A DNA stretch of 64,000 nt, from contig NZ_BAABRO010000003.1 of the NCBI RefSeq assembly GCF_039545035.1, positions 601,537-665,536 on the forward strand, read 5' to 3'. The notes beneath the pieces are model-generated. The model was not told the origin of the DNA. It saw only the letters and a program-made list of their open reading frames with translations, and made no database searches. The DNA is from Novipirellula caenicola (lineage in GTDB: Bacteria > Planctomycetota > Planctomycetia > Pirellulales > Pirellulaceae). The position numbers and the translations under genes were made by a program. This document shows, one piece after another, positions 1 through 10,198 of the stretch (the stretch's first letter is position 1; each line of letters starts with the position of its first letter).

Positions 1-2
1 TG

Positions 3-1724
3 CGTGAAGCGATCGATACGTTTCCAGAGGCTGCAAAAATGCAGCGGCAAGTCGTGGTTTTGATCGAACGTCAAGCGAATCAGTTGCTCGACGAGGCCAA
101 GTTGCGTGCGGAGTCGGGGCAGGAGGATTTGGCGTTACAAATTCTCGAACAATTTCCCACCGACCAACTCGGCCGTGTGACCCGATTGCAAGTCGAAGAT
201 GCAAAGCAAAAGATTCGGGATTCGCAGCGTCAAGCCGAGGCGTTGATCGCACAGCTCGATGGCCAGATTCAGCAGCTAAAACAAGCCGAAGACTTGCAGC
301 CCATTTTCACGGAGATCAAACAAGGACTCTCGTCGGCGACGATGATCCGTTTGAGCGACTACATCCGTTTGGGGCAATCCGAAGCGGTGCCGCTCGAAAA
401 CCGCGTCGCGTTGGCCGTTGCCGGTTGGTTGCTCGGTAGCGGATCTGGCGAGCAAAACCTGACCATCACGATCTCGCTGGTCAAGGTGCGCGATTTGGTG
501 GCGGAGTATTTGGGCACCTCCGATGCCGGGCGTCGTCAAGCGATTTTGGCAGAGCTTCAAAATCTAGAAGGTGCCGAAGCCGAGTATGTTGATCGCATGT
601 TGCCGCTGCTGACGCCGGCGCTCGATTGGCCCGAGGGGGCAGCGCACGCGACGATTCCTGGGATGTACTTGGTCGGCGACGAAACCGAGCAATTGGATCA
701 GCCGCCGCGGCCTCGCTACGTGGTGCAATTGCCACCGAATTACAACCCGCTTCGCGAGTACCCCTGTGTGCTTGCCTTGCATCCGGTTCGAGGCACTCCG
801 GTGTCCGAGATTGATTGGTGGAGCGGGGTTTACAACGAAGAGATGCAGGCTCGTCTAGGGCACGCGTCTCGTTACGGATTCATCGTCGTCGCGCCGCTGT
901 GGACTCGCGATTCGCAGCGGGATTACGAATACAGTGCACGAGAACATGAACGCGTCCTCGTTTCACTTCGCGATGCAATGCGTCGCAGCTCGATCGATGC
1001 CGATCGCATTTTCATTGCCGGGCATGGCGAAGGGGGCGCCGCTGCATGGGACATCGCCTATTCGCATCCTGATCTGTGGGCTGGCATGATTTCGATCAGT
1101 GGTGAACCGGCGAAGACCATTGCCCATTACCATCCCAACGCTCCCTATGTGCCGATGTACTTGGTGATGGGAGAACGCGACGGAGCCCCCACGCCGCTGG
1201 TCCGTAACGGACCGATCATGGACGATTACGTCAAATTCAAAAGCGACGCGATGGTGGTGATGTACAAAGGCCGTGGACGCGAATTTTTCTATGAAGAGAT
1301 TCATCGCTTGTTCGAGTGGATGCGTTTGCCGTCACACGTTCGCAAAGAGGCTCCGGATGACATCGATGCGGTCACGATGCGCGCGGGCGACAATTTCTTT
1401 TGGTGGTTAGAGCTCGGCGCGATCAAGTCGGATGTCGCCGTGGATCCATTGTTGTGGGAGCAATCCGAACGGCTTCGTGCAGCATCGGTTTCGGCGTCGA
1501 TTGGCAGCGACAACCAGATTCGCATCATCCAAGGCCCGGCCGAGCAATTTATGGTCTGGCTGCGTCCGATGCGGAACGTCGATATGAGCAAACCGTTGAC
1601 GATTCGTTACCGTTCGCGTCGGGTGATGTTTGACTTTGACGGTTCGCTCGAAACGTTGCTCGAAGACGCCCGCCGCCGGGCGGATCGAAAACGTCCTTTC
1701 TGGGCCGGCGTCGCGGTTCCTTAG
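3..1724 (+). CDS. Alpha/beta-hydrolase-fold (PHB-depolymerase/dienelactone-hydrolase-like) protein, 5' truncated
   Basis: The frame is open to the left edge of the window, so the ATG at 39 is probably internal and the true start lies upstream. The first 200 or so residues are helical and charged (coiled-coil-like, rich in Q, E, L, A). From about residue 220 (counting from the ATG at 39) an esterase-type alpha/beta-hydrolase domain follows: PCVLALHPVRG, then a nucleophile-elbow region IFIAGHGEGGAAAWD near residue 328, then a PMYLVMGERDG strand of the kind that carries the acid. The elbow reads G-H-G-E-G-G where esterases of this fold have G-x-S-x-G, so the serine is replaced by glycine. The C-terminal 150 residues form an extra domain I do not recognise. 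The fold is fairly sure; catalytic activity is doubtful. No operon partner is visible. Confidence 0.75.
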   Translation, partial: REAIDTFPEAAKMQRQVVVLIERQANQLLDEAKLRAESGQEDLALQILEQFPTDQLGRVTRLQVEDAKQKIRDSQRQAEALIAQLDGQIQQLKQAEDLQPIFTEIKQGLSSATMIRLSDYIRLGQSEAVPLENRVALAVAGWLLGSGSGEQNLTITISLVKVRDLVAEYLGTSDAGRRQAILAELQNLEGAEAEYVDRMLPLLTPALDWPEGAAHATIPGMYLVGDETEQLDQPPRPRYVVQLPPNYNPLREYPCVLALHPVRGTPVSEIDWWSGVYNEEMQARLGHASRYGFIVVAPLWTRDSQRDYEYSAREHERVLVSLRDAMRRSSIDADRIFIAGHGEGGAAAWDIAYSHPDLWAGMISISGEPAKTIAHYHPNAPYVPMYLVMGERDGAPTPLVRNGPIMDDYVKFKSDAMVVMYKGRGREFFYEEIHRLFEWMRLPSHVRKEAPDDIDAVTMRAGDNFFWWLELGAIKSDVAVDPLLWEQSERLRAASVSASIGSDNQIRIIQGPAEQFMVWLRPMRNVDMSKPLTIRYRSRRVMFDFDGSLETLLEDARRRADRKRPFWAGVAVP

Positions 1725-2003
1725 CTCGCTGCTTCTGCGGGAGCCCTGCTTCCACGGGAGCCCTGCCATTTCGATCGCGGGTGTCGTGTTTCGTGGGGGT
1801 TGCCGTCCATTTCTTTCGCTTTGCTGCTAAATGGCTAAGGGAACGGTGTCTCACGCAAAGCTGCGTTTAGGGTTTTTTCGGCGATGTGACGAACTTTCCT
1901 CGCCCCCAACCCGTCCAAATTGGGCATATCCCGAGTTGGGCATCGTCTACAATGGCGTGTCACTCCCCCCAACCACTGATTCGCTGCCCAAGGAGCGTGC
2001 CCC

Positions 2004-2924
2004 GTGAAGAGACGTGATTTTTTGACAACTCAGGCTTTGCTTGCAGGCACGGCATTCTCGATGGCGAGCGGAACCATGTGTCACGCTCAAACCACGCCTG
2101 CGGACTCAGCAAAATCCGACGATGCCGCTGACACCACCGACGGGAAAACACGGCGTGTTCATCAATCGGTGATGGGGTGGTGCTTCAGCGACATCGATCC
2201 GGTGACCTTGGCAAAGCACTGCAAGCGGATAGGGTTCGAAGCAATCGAGGGGATTCCGGCGTCCAGTTACGACGCGGTGACGAAGATTGGGCTTAAAATC
2301 GCTCTCACCGGCAGTCATGGATTTGCCAATGGGCCTCTCGATCCTGAAAATCACGCCGAAGTGGAAAGAAAGCTGCGTCAAGGAATTGATCTCGCCGTGC
2401 AGTATGGTGCGCCGAACGTCATTACCTTTACCGGAATGGCAAAGAAAGGAATCAGTGATGCGTCAGCACGTCGCAACTGTTTGGAATGTTGGAAACGTGT
2501 ACTACCTTATGCCGAAGAAAAGAACGTCGGCATCGTGCTGGAACACCTCAACAGTCGCGATAATTCACACCCCATGAAGGGGCACCCCGGATATTGGGGC
2601 GATGATTTACACCTTTGTGCCGATTTGGTTCACGCGATGGATTCGCCCAAGTTCAAACTGCTATTTGATATCTATCACGTGCAGATCATGAACGGGGATC
2701 TGATCCGGAATATTCGCCAGTATCATCCGATTGTGGGGCATTATCACACAGCCGGAAATCCAGGGCGTGGCGAGCTAGACGAGAACCAAGAAATCAACTA
2801 CCCAGGGGTTGTTCGAGCGATCGTCGCAACGGGATATCAGGGCTATATCGCCCAAGAATTTATTCCCACCGCCGACGATCCGATCGATTCTTTGGAAAAA
2901 GCGTTTCATCTTTGCGACGTTTGA
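2004..2924 (+). CDS. Sugar phosphate isomerase/epimerase, hydroxypyruvate-isomerase-like TIM barrel, Tat-exported
   Basis: A 306-residue protein beginning with a twin-arginine leader (MKRRDFLTTQALLAGTAF) and a likely cut after an A-rich stretch near residue 30, so it probably acts outside the cytoplasm. The body is a xylose-isomerase-like TIM barrel: the strand-loop pieces GWCFSDIDPVTLAKHCKRIG, NVITFTGMAKKG, GIVLEHLNSRD, LLFDIYHVQIMNGDL and VGHYHTAGNPGRGEL are typical of the hydroxypyruvate isomerase (Hyi) branch. The Glu of LEHLN, the Asp of FDIYH and the His/Glu residues after them are the expected metal and acid-base positions. Exported proteins of this family are common in planctomycetes and the substrate is usually unknown. 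The ATG at 2004 is the only start that keeps the Tat motif. It stands alone, 280 bp after the previous gene. Confidence 0.85.
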   Translation: MKRRDFLTTQALLAGTAFSMASGTMCHAQTTPADSAKSDDAADTTDGKTRRVHQSVMGWCFSDIDPVTLAKHCKRIGFEAIEGIPASSYDAVTKIGLKIALTGSHGFANGPLDPENHAEVERKLRQGIDLAVQYGAPNVITFTGMAKKGISDASARRNCLECWKRVLPYAEEKNVGIVLEHLNSRDNSHPMKGHPGYWGDDLHLCADLVHAMDSPKFKLLFDIYHVQIMNGDLIRNIRQYHPIVGHYHTAGNPGRGELDENQEINYPGVVRAIVATGYQGYIAQEFIPTADDPIDSLEKAFHLCDV

Positions 2925-3157
2925 ATTTCCGAAAAATCGATACATGCACCGCAGAAGATGCGACGCAGCGGAGAAACGGCACGAAACGACATTCCACTGA
3001 GAACCCGCCCCGGCACCGATGTGTCGGATTAGAACCGTTTGATAACAATTCGGTTTGTGGGACGAAAGTACAGAAAACAGAAACGTACAGACAACAGAAA
3101 CAACGCCGGATCGAAACAACACCGGATCGGTTTGAGTAAAGGTTTTTTTGAGAGTTG

Positions 3158-5866
3158 ATGCAACGCACGAACATCGAAACGAGCGAGTTGAGTGTCGAAG
3201 AATTTCGACGTCTCGGCTTACGTCTGAACGAATGCCGATTGCCGGTCATTCGCCAGGCGGTTGCGCGGGGTGGTAAATTGCTTGCTGACCAACAACTCAC
3301 GTCGCCCTCACCCCAACGCGAACGTGAATTGTCGCGGCTGGTGACGGCGGCTTACCGAGTGCTCGATCCTCGAAACCGCAACGACTTTGTTCAGCGAATC
3401 CTGGTGGGGCGTTTGCTTCCCGAGGGAACGCTGTGGTCGGAACAGCAGACCTTTCGTATCGGTGTGGCTGGATCGGTTGGCAATCCAAGCAACGCCGATG
3501 CAGCATCGGATGACGATCCCTTTGACTTTGATCTTTCGAGCTCGAGTCAGACTCCGTTTATGGTCCAAACGCGAGCTTCGATTGCCAATTGGACGCAGAG
3601 CCTCGATTCGCAAGATCTGATCGAAGCAGGCGTGCGGCGACGTCGACTCGTCAACATGCGGAATTCGATTCAACATCCTTGGATGTTGCTTTCGTTGTTC
3701 GGGTTGCTTGTTGCGACGCTGTTTGGAGTTGCCAACCTGGATCTCGGTCCCGAAGAATATTTGGGGCCTGAATCGTATCAGGCGTTCAATGGTGAGTTTG
3801 CGGACGCGCCTGCGATAGCGGACGCCGACACCACGGACGCCGTGCCCGGCAAGGCGTCGGTGGCAGACGCGTTGCCCGGCACGGATCCAAAGGTTGCCCC
3901 CGAGGCAATGGTTGCTGTCGTGCCAAAGGTTGCTGCCGCAGCGGTTAGCGTTCCTCTGGCGACCGCAGTTACCGCGTCCGATCCCCAGGCCACGGTCTCG
4001 ACTGAACCGTCCACCCCAGCGAACACGAACGCCATTGCAGCATCCAAGTCGGTTCCGACGACCACTGAAAACGCGATGGATATTCCGGCGACATCGGTTG
4101 CAGTCGCAGCGGATCCAGCGGCGGCCGCCCCGATGACTGCCGGCCCGTTGACTTCGGAGTCGAGTGCCAAGGCCGAGTCCGAGATCGATCCATTGGATGT
4201 AGCTATCGACGCATCGTTGGCCGCGCTTTCATCGGTGCCTTCGTTGGCCCCTAGCGAGGTTTCGCCGAGCAAGTCTTCGGCATCGGTGGTGATGGCGGGC
4301 TCGCTCGAAGCCAACTCGAACTTCAATTCCGCGTCCGAATTTTTGCCCGATCCTTTCGCCATCGTAACCTCCGATACGGACGATCTTCAGTGGATCGACT
4401 CGCTCGATCGTTTGAGCCAGATCGATGGGATGAACGACGCGATCACTGAAATGGGCGACGTAAACGAAGATCATCCTAAACGCATTGCCGTTCCCACGTT
4501 GGCGCAGCAGGCGGCGGCTCGCGAAAAGTTGAAATCGCGTTTTCCTGGACTCGGCACGCGGATGCTGCCCGCAGCGGTCGAAGAGTTGATCGAACAGTTG
4601 CAAGACGCCTTGCTTGACGCGGCTAACAGCGACGATGCCTACGTGATTCAGCGAACCGTTGCCGAGCATGCTTGGTTGGTTCAAGACGTGGCAAAGGTCG
4701 AAGCTTTGGTTCATGAGCTGACTCGCACTTTTGAATTGGACAATGACGAGACATTGGTGCAGACGTACTTGGCTTCCTTGTCGATCGTGGATCTCGACGA
4801 AACCAAGCGTTTTTTAGCACGCAATGGTTTTGTGTTGGCCGAACGTTTATTGACGAGCGAATCGCTTGAAAAGAGTAACCAAGTCGCCCGCGGCGCCGCC
4901 AGTTTGGCTAACGCGGTGGACGACGAACCGCTTTGGATCGACGCACAGCGGTTGACCCAAGCGATTGAATTGTCCACCAAAATGTCGGAAACGGTGGTCC
5001 GCCCCGATGCCATTCCCTTTGCTTCAGATTTGGATCTGGGGGTCGCAGGCCGATATTACTGTTTGATGCTTCGCAATTGGGACCAAGGATTGCCTTGGTT
5101 AGCCAAAGTCAGCGATGCTCGGATTGCGAGTTTGGTCAAACAAGAGTTGGCGTTGTCGAAGACCTCGTCGATCGCCGAGTGGAATGCGTTGGCCGATCGA
5201 TGGAAGATTGCAGCCGATCGAGCGGACGGACGTTCGGCCGATTCGATTCGTTCTCATGTGATCGCGATCAAACGCCGAATCGAAGCCGATGCCGAAGGCT
5301 TGCAGCGGCTCGAACTGCAACGCGAGATCCGCAGCTTGGAATCGGAGTTGCCGTTCTACATTGTCAAACTCGGCGAGTGGGACAACGTCAAACCGGCCGC
5401 AGTGCCCGAGTCACGCAACGTGGTCCCCGGGCCTGCGTTGGTCGATAGCGCGACGGGGATGATCGGGCGAGTGAAGATCGACGGACGACCGACTCATTTT
5501 CGCATCGTCTATATGCCTGGTGGCTTGGTCACACCCGAGACGCTGACTCAATATTCGGCAATTTATAGCTTGCAAGAGCAAGTCGTTGAAATTGAATTTT
5601 CGGGGCAATTGCAACTGTCCACTCCGATGGAAGTTCGCTTGATGTCTTCTTCGGCGGGACGCCATCGTTATGGCGAGGTTCGAGTCGATGGCGAGATTGT
5701 CTCGCTCGATGCCGACTCGGAATACGTCGATCTTTGGCTTGGCTCGGGAAGCCATCAGCTCCAATGGCATGTGCGGGTAACCCCGCTAGCGAACGAGTAT
5801 TTTCGAGTTCAAGATGTGCTGACTCGGGGCGAACTGAATCTAACTCATTCAAAAGTCATGCAATAA
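3158..5866 (+). CDS. Large single-span membrane protein of unknown function with Ala/Thr/Pro-rich linker
   Basis: A 902-residue protein; an in-frame TTG at 3155 precedes the ATG, which is the better start. Residues 1-165 are a predicted soluble domain (LSVEEFRRLGLRLNE...RVLDPRNRNDFVQRI). A single transmembrane segment lies near 174-194 (HPWMLLSLFGLLVATLFGVA). Residues about 215-405 are a low-complexity Ala/Val/Thr/Pro/Ser stretch, like an extended periplasmic linker. It is followed by a helical region (about 410-760) and a beta-rich C-terminal domain ending with LWLGSGSHQLQWHV. I do not recognise any domain. It is followed after 80 bp by the AAA+ ATPase gene on the same strand, so the two may share a transcript. 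The topology suggests a cytoplasmic N-terminus and a long outer part; no function can be assigned. Confidence 0.8.
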   Translation: MQRTNIETSELSVEEFRRLGLRLNECRLPVIRQAVARGGKLLADQQLTSPSPQRERELSRLVTAAYRVLDPRNRNDFVQRILVGRLLPEGTLWSEQQTFRIGVAGSVGNPSNADAASDDDPFDFDLSSSSQTPFMVQTRASIANWTQSLDSQDLIEAGVRRRRLVNMRNSIQHPWMLLSLFGLLVATLFGVANLDLGPEEYLGPESYQAFNGEFADAPAIADADTTDAVPGKASVADALPGTDPKVAPEAMVAVVPKVAAAAVSVPLATAVTASDPQATVSTEPSTPANTNAIAASKSVPTTTENAMDIPATSVAVAADPAAAAPMTAGPLTSESSAKAESEIDPLDVAIDASLAALSSVPSLAPSEVSPSKSSASVVMAGSLEANSNFNSASEFLPDPFAIVTSDTDDLQWIDSLDRLSQIDGMNDAITEMGDVNEDHPKRIAVPTLAQQAAAREKLKSRFPGLGTRMLPAAVEELIEQLQDALLDAANSDDAYVIQRTVAEHAWLVQDVAKVEALVHELTRTFELDNDETLVQTYLASLSIVDLDETKRFLARNGFVLAERLLTSESLEKSNQVARGAASLANAVDDEPLWIDAQRLTQAIELSTKMSETVVRPDAIPFASDLDLGVAGRYYCLMLRNWDQGLPWLAKVSDARIASLVKQELALSKTSSIAEWNALADRWKIAADRADGRSADSIRSHVIAIKRRIEADAEGLQRLELQREIRSLESELPFYIVKLGEWDNVKPAAVPESRNVVPGPALVDSATGMIGRVKIDGRPTHFRIVYMPGGLVTPETLTQYSAIYSLQEQVVEIEFSGQLQLSTPMEVRLMSSSAGRHRYGEVRVDGEIVSLDADSEYVDLWLGSGSHQLQWHVRVTPLANEYFRVQDVLTRGELNLTHSKVMQ

Positions 5867-5947
5867 CGCTCGCCAAGCTCGTACAATGTCTGCACAGAGA
5901 ATGTGTGCACAGAGATGGTACGTCACAAAACCTTGGACTGAGAGTTT

Positions 5948-7372
5948 ATGAACGTTGCGAGTGAACGCCCCCGCGTGTCGACGCTGAGCGAGTTACGCGA
6001 GTCCGGTTGGACTTCGAAAAGCGTCAAGCAAGAGATGCAGGACAATTTTGTTCGGATGCTGGAAAGCGGCGAGCCGTTGTTTCCTGGGATCGTCGGCTAC
6101 GAAGATACCGTGATTCCGGAAATCAATTTGGCGCTGCTCGCCGGGCACGACATGTTGTTTCTGGGGGAAAAGGGGCAAGCCAAAAGCCGCATCATGCGGA
6201 TGTTGACCCGTTTTCTTGACCCGTGGGTGCCCTACATTGACCATCCTGAGCTGCCTGTCCACGAGGATCCCGAGAAACCGATCTCTGCGGCTGGCAAGCG
6301 TTTGTGTCGCGACACCCCGGCCGACCAGATCCGCATCGCTTGGTGGCACCGCAGCGAGCGTTACGCCGAACGGCTGAGTCCGGGAACAAAGTTTGCCGAC
6401 ATCATTGGCGAAATCGACCCCGCCAAGCTAACCGGTGGCGTCAGCATGAGTACCGAAGAGGCGCTGTCGTTTGGTTTGATTCCGCGGATGCATCGCGGCA
6501 TTTTTGCGATGAACGAATTGCCCGAGTTGGACGATCTGGTCCAAGTCGGTCTGTTCAATATCCTCGAAGAACGTGACGTGCAAATTCGTGGCTATCCCAT
6601 TCAATTCGACATTGATTTGGTGATTTTGTTTTCAGCCAACCCGTCGACTTACAATCGCAGCGGCAAAGTCATCCCGCAACTCAAGGACCGAATCGGCTCG
6701 ATCGTCCAGACTCACTATCCCAGCGAACGTGATCAAGGAATCGAGATTTTACAGCAGGAAGTCGGGGACGATCTTGACGGAAACTACCCCGTCCAAGTGC
6801 CGTACTTTATGTATCAAATCGTCGAGGAAATCACGAACCAGGCGCGTCGCAGCAAGTACATCGATCAAGCCTCGGGTGTATCGGCAAGATTCTCGCTGGC
6901 GAACTTCCGCACGCTGATTGCTTCGGCACGTCAACGAGGCGTGCTGCATGGTGAGAAACCTGCGGTGCCGCGAATCAGTGATCTCGGCCATATCTATTCC
7001 AGTTCACTCGGCAAGTTAGAACTTGATTTGATGGGAACCCATCAGATGAGTGAGCGGCAAGTCTTGGATGCGGTGGTCGCGCAGGCGATTGAAGTTGTTT
7101 TCAAAGAGTATGTCGAAGAGCACGGATTGTCGGATATCGCCGAGATCTTTCGCGGTGGTGTGCGTGTCGAAGTCGGCGACATGCTGCCGAGCAGCCATTA
7201 TGCCGAACGACTTCGCCAAGTGCCTCCGGCTTGGAATAAGGCGTTCGAATTGAATGCCAGCGAAAACGATGCGGTCCGCGCCAGTTGTGTCGAGTTTGTC
7301 TTGGCAGGTCTGTACAGCATGGAACGAATCAGTCGCTCGCAGCGATTTGGAAAAATCCAATACGAGTTCTAA
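5948..7372 (+). CDS. MoxR/Mg-chelatase-like AAA+ ATPase, partner of the downstream VWA protein
   Basis: 474 residues. The Walker A loop at 73-80 reads GEKGQAKS, a variant of GxxGxGKS with Ala at the penultimate position. The Walker B region near 185-192 reads [11 protein letters not shown], with Asn-Glu in place of Asp-Glu. Sensor-1-like [12 protein letters not shown] and arginine-finger-like [12 protein letters not shown] follow, as in Mg-chelatase subunit I and MoxR ATPases. The C-terminal 150 residues are the helical lid. AAA+ proteins of this group work with von Willebrand A (VWA) proteins as chaperone or metal-insertase pairs, and the gene 120 bp downstream is such a VWA protein, so a joint complex is inferred. 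The ATG at 5948 is the first sensible start. The target of the pair is unknown. Confidence 0.88.
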   Translation: MNVASERPRVSTLSELRESGWTSKSVKQEMQDNFVRMLESGEPLFPGIVGYEDTVIPEINLALLAGHDMLFLGEKGQAKSRIMRMLTRFLDPWVPYIDHPELPVHEDPEKPISAAGKRLCRDTPADQIRIAWWHRSERYAERLSPGTKFADIIGEIDPAKLTGGVSMSTEEALSFGLIPRMHRGIFAMNELPELDDLVQVGLFNILEERDVQIRGYPIQFDIDLVILFSANPSTYNRSGKVIPQLKDRIGSIVQTHYPSERDQGIEILQQEVGDDLDGNYPVQVPYFMYQIVEEITNQARRSKYIDQASGVSARFSLANFRTLIASARQRGVLHGEKPAVPRISDLGHIYSSSLGKLELDLMGTHQMSERQVLDAVVAQAIEVVFKEYVEEHGLSDIAEIFRGGVRVEVGDMLPSSHYAERLRQVPPAWNKAFELNASENDAVRASCVEFVLAGLYSMERISRSQRFGKIQYEF

Positions 7373-7383
7373 GCAGCCCCGTC

Positions 7384-7419
7384 ACACAGGCTGCTAACGC
7401 ATAGGCTTCTAGCCTGTGT
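7384..7419. repeat. 9-bp-stem inverted repeat between the AAA+ and VWA genes
   Basis: ACACAGGCT (7384-7392) is mirrored exactly by AGCCTGTGT (7411-7419) across an 18-nt loop that itself contains AGGCTTCTAGCCT. It sits in the 119-bp spacer between two genes expected to be cotranscribed. It could be an attenuating or RNA-stabilising hairpin, or a solitary palindromic repeat. There is no U-run, so it is not a typical terminator. Confidence 0.55.
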
Positions 7420-7491
7420 TCGCTGAACCGATCACCGATATGACTGGCTCGAAGCTTTTTCCTCAAATCATTTCATTCTCAGGAAATCCGA

Positions 7492-9195
7492 ATGGACCGT
7501 CGACTCGGGGGCGTGATTCACGCCTATCAAAAATACGACCCGACCAAGTTTCCATCGCCGACTCAGCCTCCGCCGGATCTCGTTTCTTCGGCGTTCGAGC
7601 AGGCGTTGATGTACGGCAACTATCACGAGTTGACCGAAGAGGAACTTGCTCGAGCGATTCGATTGGACGCCAGTCAGATGGCTGGACTGGGGCCAAGTTT
7701 GGAGATGCTGCGAGCGATTCTCGAGGAACGCAAACGCAAAATCTTAGAGACTTACGAATGTGAAACGGTCCAGAAAAAAGCACGCCGTGCGTTTCAGCAA
7801 TCGACCAAAGAAGTGCGATTGCCAAAGGAGCTTGACAAGTTCTTTCGCCGCGCCGTAATGCAAGAACAACCGTACCTGTTGGAATCGTTATGGTACCAAG
7901 CAGGGGACGACAACAGCCAAAATGCGCGGAACCTCTTGAAGGTTACTCAGCGGATGAGTGACAAGCATAACATCGAAGAACTGGCCTCGAAGTACCATTT
8001 CACCGGTATCGAGTCGATGACGATCACCAAGGCGCTCGAGGTCAAAGAGGAACTCGAAAAGATTGACGAGTTATTGAAACAACTCGAAGAGGCCGCGAAA
8101 ACCGCTCAGATCGCGATCATCGATATGGAGATGTTAAGCGAGTTCACGCAGCCCGGCGACATGCAGCAGCTCGAAGAGATGCGGCGTCATCTCGAAAACC
8201 TGGCTCGCGAACAGGCCGAACGCCAAGGGTTAGAGAAGGATCCGAACAACAAAGGCGGCTTTCGGCTGACCCCCAAGGCCTACAAGATCTTTCAAGGTCG
8301 GCTGCTCGAGCGAATCTTTAGCCAATTGGCACCCTCGCGATCAGGGCGTCACCACGGCGACGTCGTGGGCGAAGGGGCGGTCGAGTTACAGCAAACCAAG
8401 CCGTACGAATTTGGCGACAGTGTTGCGAACATCGATTTGCCGCAAACGATCATCAATGCGCTGTTGCGGCATGGCGATGAGCGGCCTCTGCGACTGCATG
8501 GCGACGACATCGTTGTTCACAAGACACGCAATCACCCCAAATGTGCGACCTGCGTGATCATGGATATGAGCGGGTCGATGCGGTACGACGGTCAATACAT
8601 CAATGTCAAACGCATGGCGCTGGCGATGCAAGGGTTGATCCAGTCGGAGTACCCGGGAGATTTCTTGCGGTTTATTGAAATGTACACGTTCGCCAAGCTC
8701 ATCTCGCCCGGTGAAATCATCGAGCTGATGCCCAAGAACGTGACCATTCATGACCCCTGGGTGCGGCTCAAAGCCGACATGAGTGACAATGAAATTAGCG
8801 AGCACCAAGTCCATCCCCATTTCACCAATATCCAGCACTCGCTGAAACTCGCGAGGCAGAATCTTGTCAACAGCGATACTCCGAATCGACAAATTGTGTT
8901 GATTACCGATGGGTTGCCAACGGCGCATTTCGAAGACGAATGGTTGTACATGCTGTATCCACCCGATCCGATGACCGAGCAAGCGACGATGCGCGAAGCT
9001 CGGTTGTGCCAAAAGGAAGGGATCACGATCAACATCTTTCTGGTCCCAAGTTGGTCACAGAGCGAAGAAGACATCCGCTTCGCCTACCGGCTTGCCGAAA
9101 CCACCAAAGGCCGCGTGTTCTTTACCAGCGGCCGAGACCTCGATCGCTTCGTGGTTTGGGACTATGTACAAAACCGCCGCGACATTATTTCGTAG
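7492..9195 (+). CDS. VWA-domain protein paired with AAA+ ATPase
   Basis: 567 residues. The N-terminal 330 residues are helical and charged, with a likely coiled coil near 180-250 (LEVKEELEKIDELLKQLEEA). The C-terminal 210 residues form a VWA domain with an intact metal-ion-dependent adhesion site: CVIMDMSGSM near residue 357 (DxSxS), a later Thr-bearing loop, and IVLITDGLPTAHFEDEW carrying the last Asp. It is cytoplasmic: no signal peptide or membrane span. Partner of the MoxR-type ATPase just upstream; this arrangement (AAA+ first, VWA second) matches cobalt/magnesium chelatase-like and RavA-ViaA-like systems, where VWA subunits recruit the substrate. The ATG at 7492 gives the expected beginning MDRRLGGVIHAYQKYDP. 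The substrate is unknown. Confidence 0.88.
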   Translation: MDRRLGGVIHAYQKYDPTKFPSPTQPPPDLVSSAFEQALMYGNYHELTEEELARAIRLDASQMAGLGPSLEMLRAILEERKRKILETYECETVQKKARRAFQQSTKEVRLPKELDKFFRRAVMQEQPYLLESLWYQAGDDNSQNARNLLKVTQRMSDKHNIEELASKYHFTGIESMTITKALEVKEELEKIDELLKQLEEAAKTAQIAIIDMEMLSEFTQPGDMQQLEEMRRHLENLAREQAERQGLEKDPNNKGGFRLTPKAYKIFQGRLLERIFSQLAPSRSGRHHGDVVGEGAVELQQTKPYEFGDSVANIDLPQTIINALLRHGDERPLRLHGDDIVVHKTRNHPKCATCVIMDMSGSMRYDGQYINVKRMALAMQGLIQSEYPGDFLRFIEMYTFAKLISPGEIIELMPKNVTIHDPWVRLKADMSDNEISEHQVHPHFTNIQHSLKLARQNLVNSDTPNRQIVLITDGLPTAHFEDEWLYMLYPPDPMTEQATMREARLCQKEGITINIFLVPSWSQSEEDIRFAYRLAETTKGRVFFTSGRDLDRFVVWDYVQNRRDIIS

Positions 9196-9250
9196 TCCGT
9201 CGACCACGTTTGGGGTGGCTCGGCGGTCCCGGATAGCGGCCCCGGTGGGA

Positions 9251-10126
9251 TCATTCGTCTTTTGGGGTTTGGGACGCATGCGAACGAACGTTGATCATGA
9301 TCGGCAAGTGGTCGCTAGCGAAACGGCCGTTCTCGGTTTTCGGGTCGAGTGTTTGGTGGTTTACTACATCAATTCGTCGATCACTCAATAGAATGAAATC
9401 GATCTTGAAGTCGGCGCGAATCGCCTTGAAACCGTTGAACGTCCCCCGCGGGCCGGTTGGTTCGGATTTGCTGAGTTTGCTCGCATCTAGGAACGTCACG
9501 CCTTCGCCGGTTTCGGCAAGCAGGTTTTTTAAAGGGGGCGAGTCCGGAGTCGCATTCAGGTCTCCCATCATCACCACGGGCAGTTGGCCACGCAGCTCGG
9601 CAGCTTTGGTTCGCATCAACTTGGCCGAGTTTTCTCGCGCCGTCGCACTTTGATGATCAAAGTGAGTGTTCATCAGCAACATCTGAGTGGCGTTGTGTTT
9701 GGATTGGATTTCGACCCACGAGCAAATTCGGGGCAGATTCGCGCCCCACGCGTTTTTACCTACGGCCTGTGGATCGGGACCGAGCCAAAAGGTTCCTTTT
9801 CGCGTCACGTCGAATTGGTCGCGTCGCCAAAACACGGGCGAGAACTCGCCACCATCCTTGCCATCGCTGCGTCCAACACCATACCACTGGAATTCCGGCA
9901 GTCGATTCGCGAGATCATCGATCTGTTTTCGCGTCGCTTCCTGCAACCCGATGATATCGGCGCTTTTGATGGTTTCCGCCACGGCATCGACGCGATGATC
10001 CCAGTGGTCGGGGCCATCATTGGGATTCAAGTAGCGAATGTTGTAGGTCATCAATCGTGTCATGTCGTCGGCAAAAGCGGGAGAGACGATCAGGCAGGCA
10101 AGGAGGACGAGGCAACCGATTTTCAT
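9251..10126 (-). CDS. Secreted endonuclease/exonuclease/phosphatase-family hydrolase
   Basis: 291 residues with a cleavable signal peptide (MKIGCLVLLACLIVSPAFA). The EEP motifs are in order: LMTYNIRYLN (Asn), IIGLQEA (metal-binding Glu), GVGRSDGKDGGEF, MLLMNTHFDH (catalytic His), VVMMGDLNATPDS (Asp/Asn) and FASDHLPIMI (terminal Asp-His). The full set of residues needed for metal-dependent phosphodiester hydrolysis is therefore present. Exported EEP proteins can be nucleases, phosphatases or sphingomyelinase-like enzymes; the sequence does not decide between them. It converges with the VWA gene (56 bp between the stops) and lies downstream of the AraC gene on the same strand, separated by 72 bp. 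Confidence 0.88.
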   Translation of the reverse strand: MKIGCLVLLACLIVSPAFADDMTRLMTYNIRYLNPNDGPDHWDHRVDAVAETIKSADIIGLQEATRKQIDDLANRLPEFQWYGVGRSDGKDGGEFSPVFWRRDQFDVTRKGTFWLGPDPQAVGKNAWGANLPRICSWVEIQSKHNATQMLLMNTHFDHQSATARENSAKLMRTKAAELRGQLPVVMMGDLNATPDSPPLKNLLAETGEGVTFLDASKLSKSEPTGPRGTFNGFKAIRADFKIDFILLSDRRIDVVNHQTLDPKTENGRFASDHLPIMINVRSHASQTPKDE

Positions 10127-10198
10127 GTTTCGAGGTTCCGGAAAGAGGGAGAGGGAATCGTCGTGGTTCGCTCGGATAACCTGCGTATTACGTCGCGA

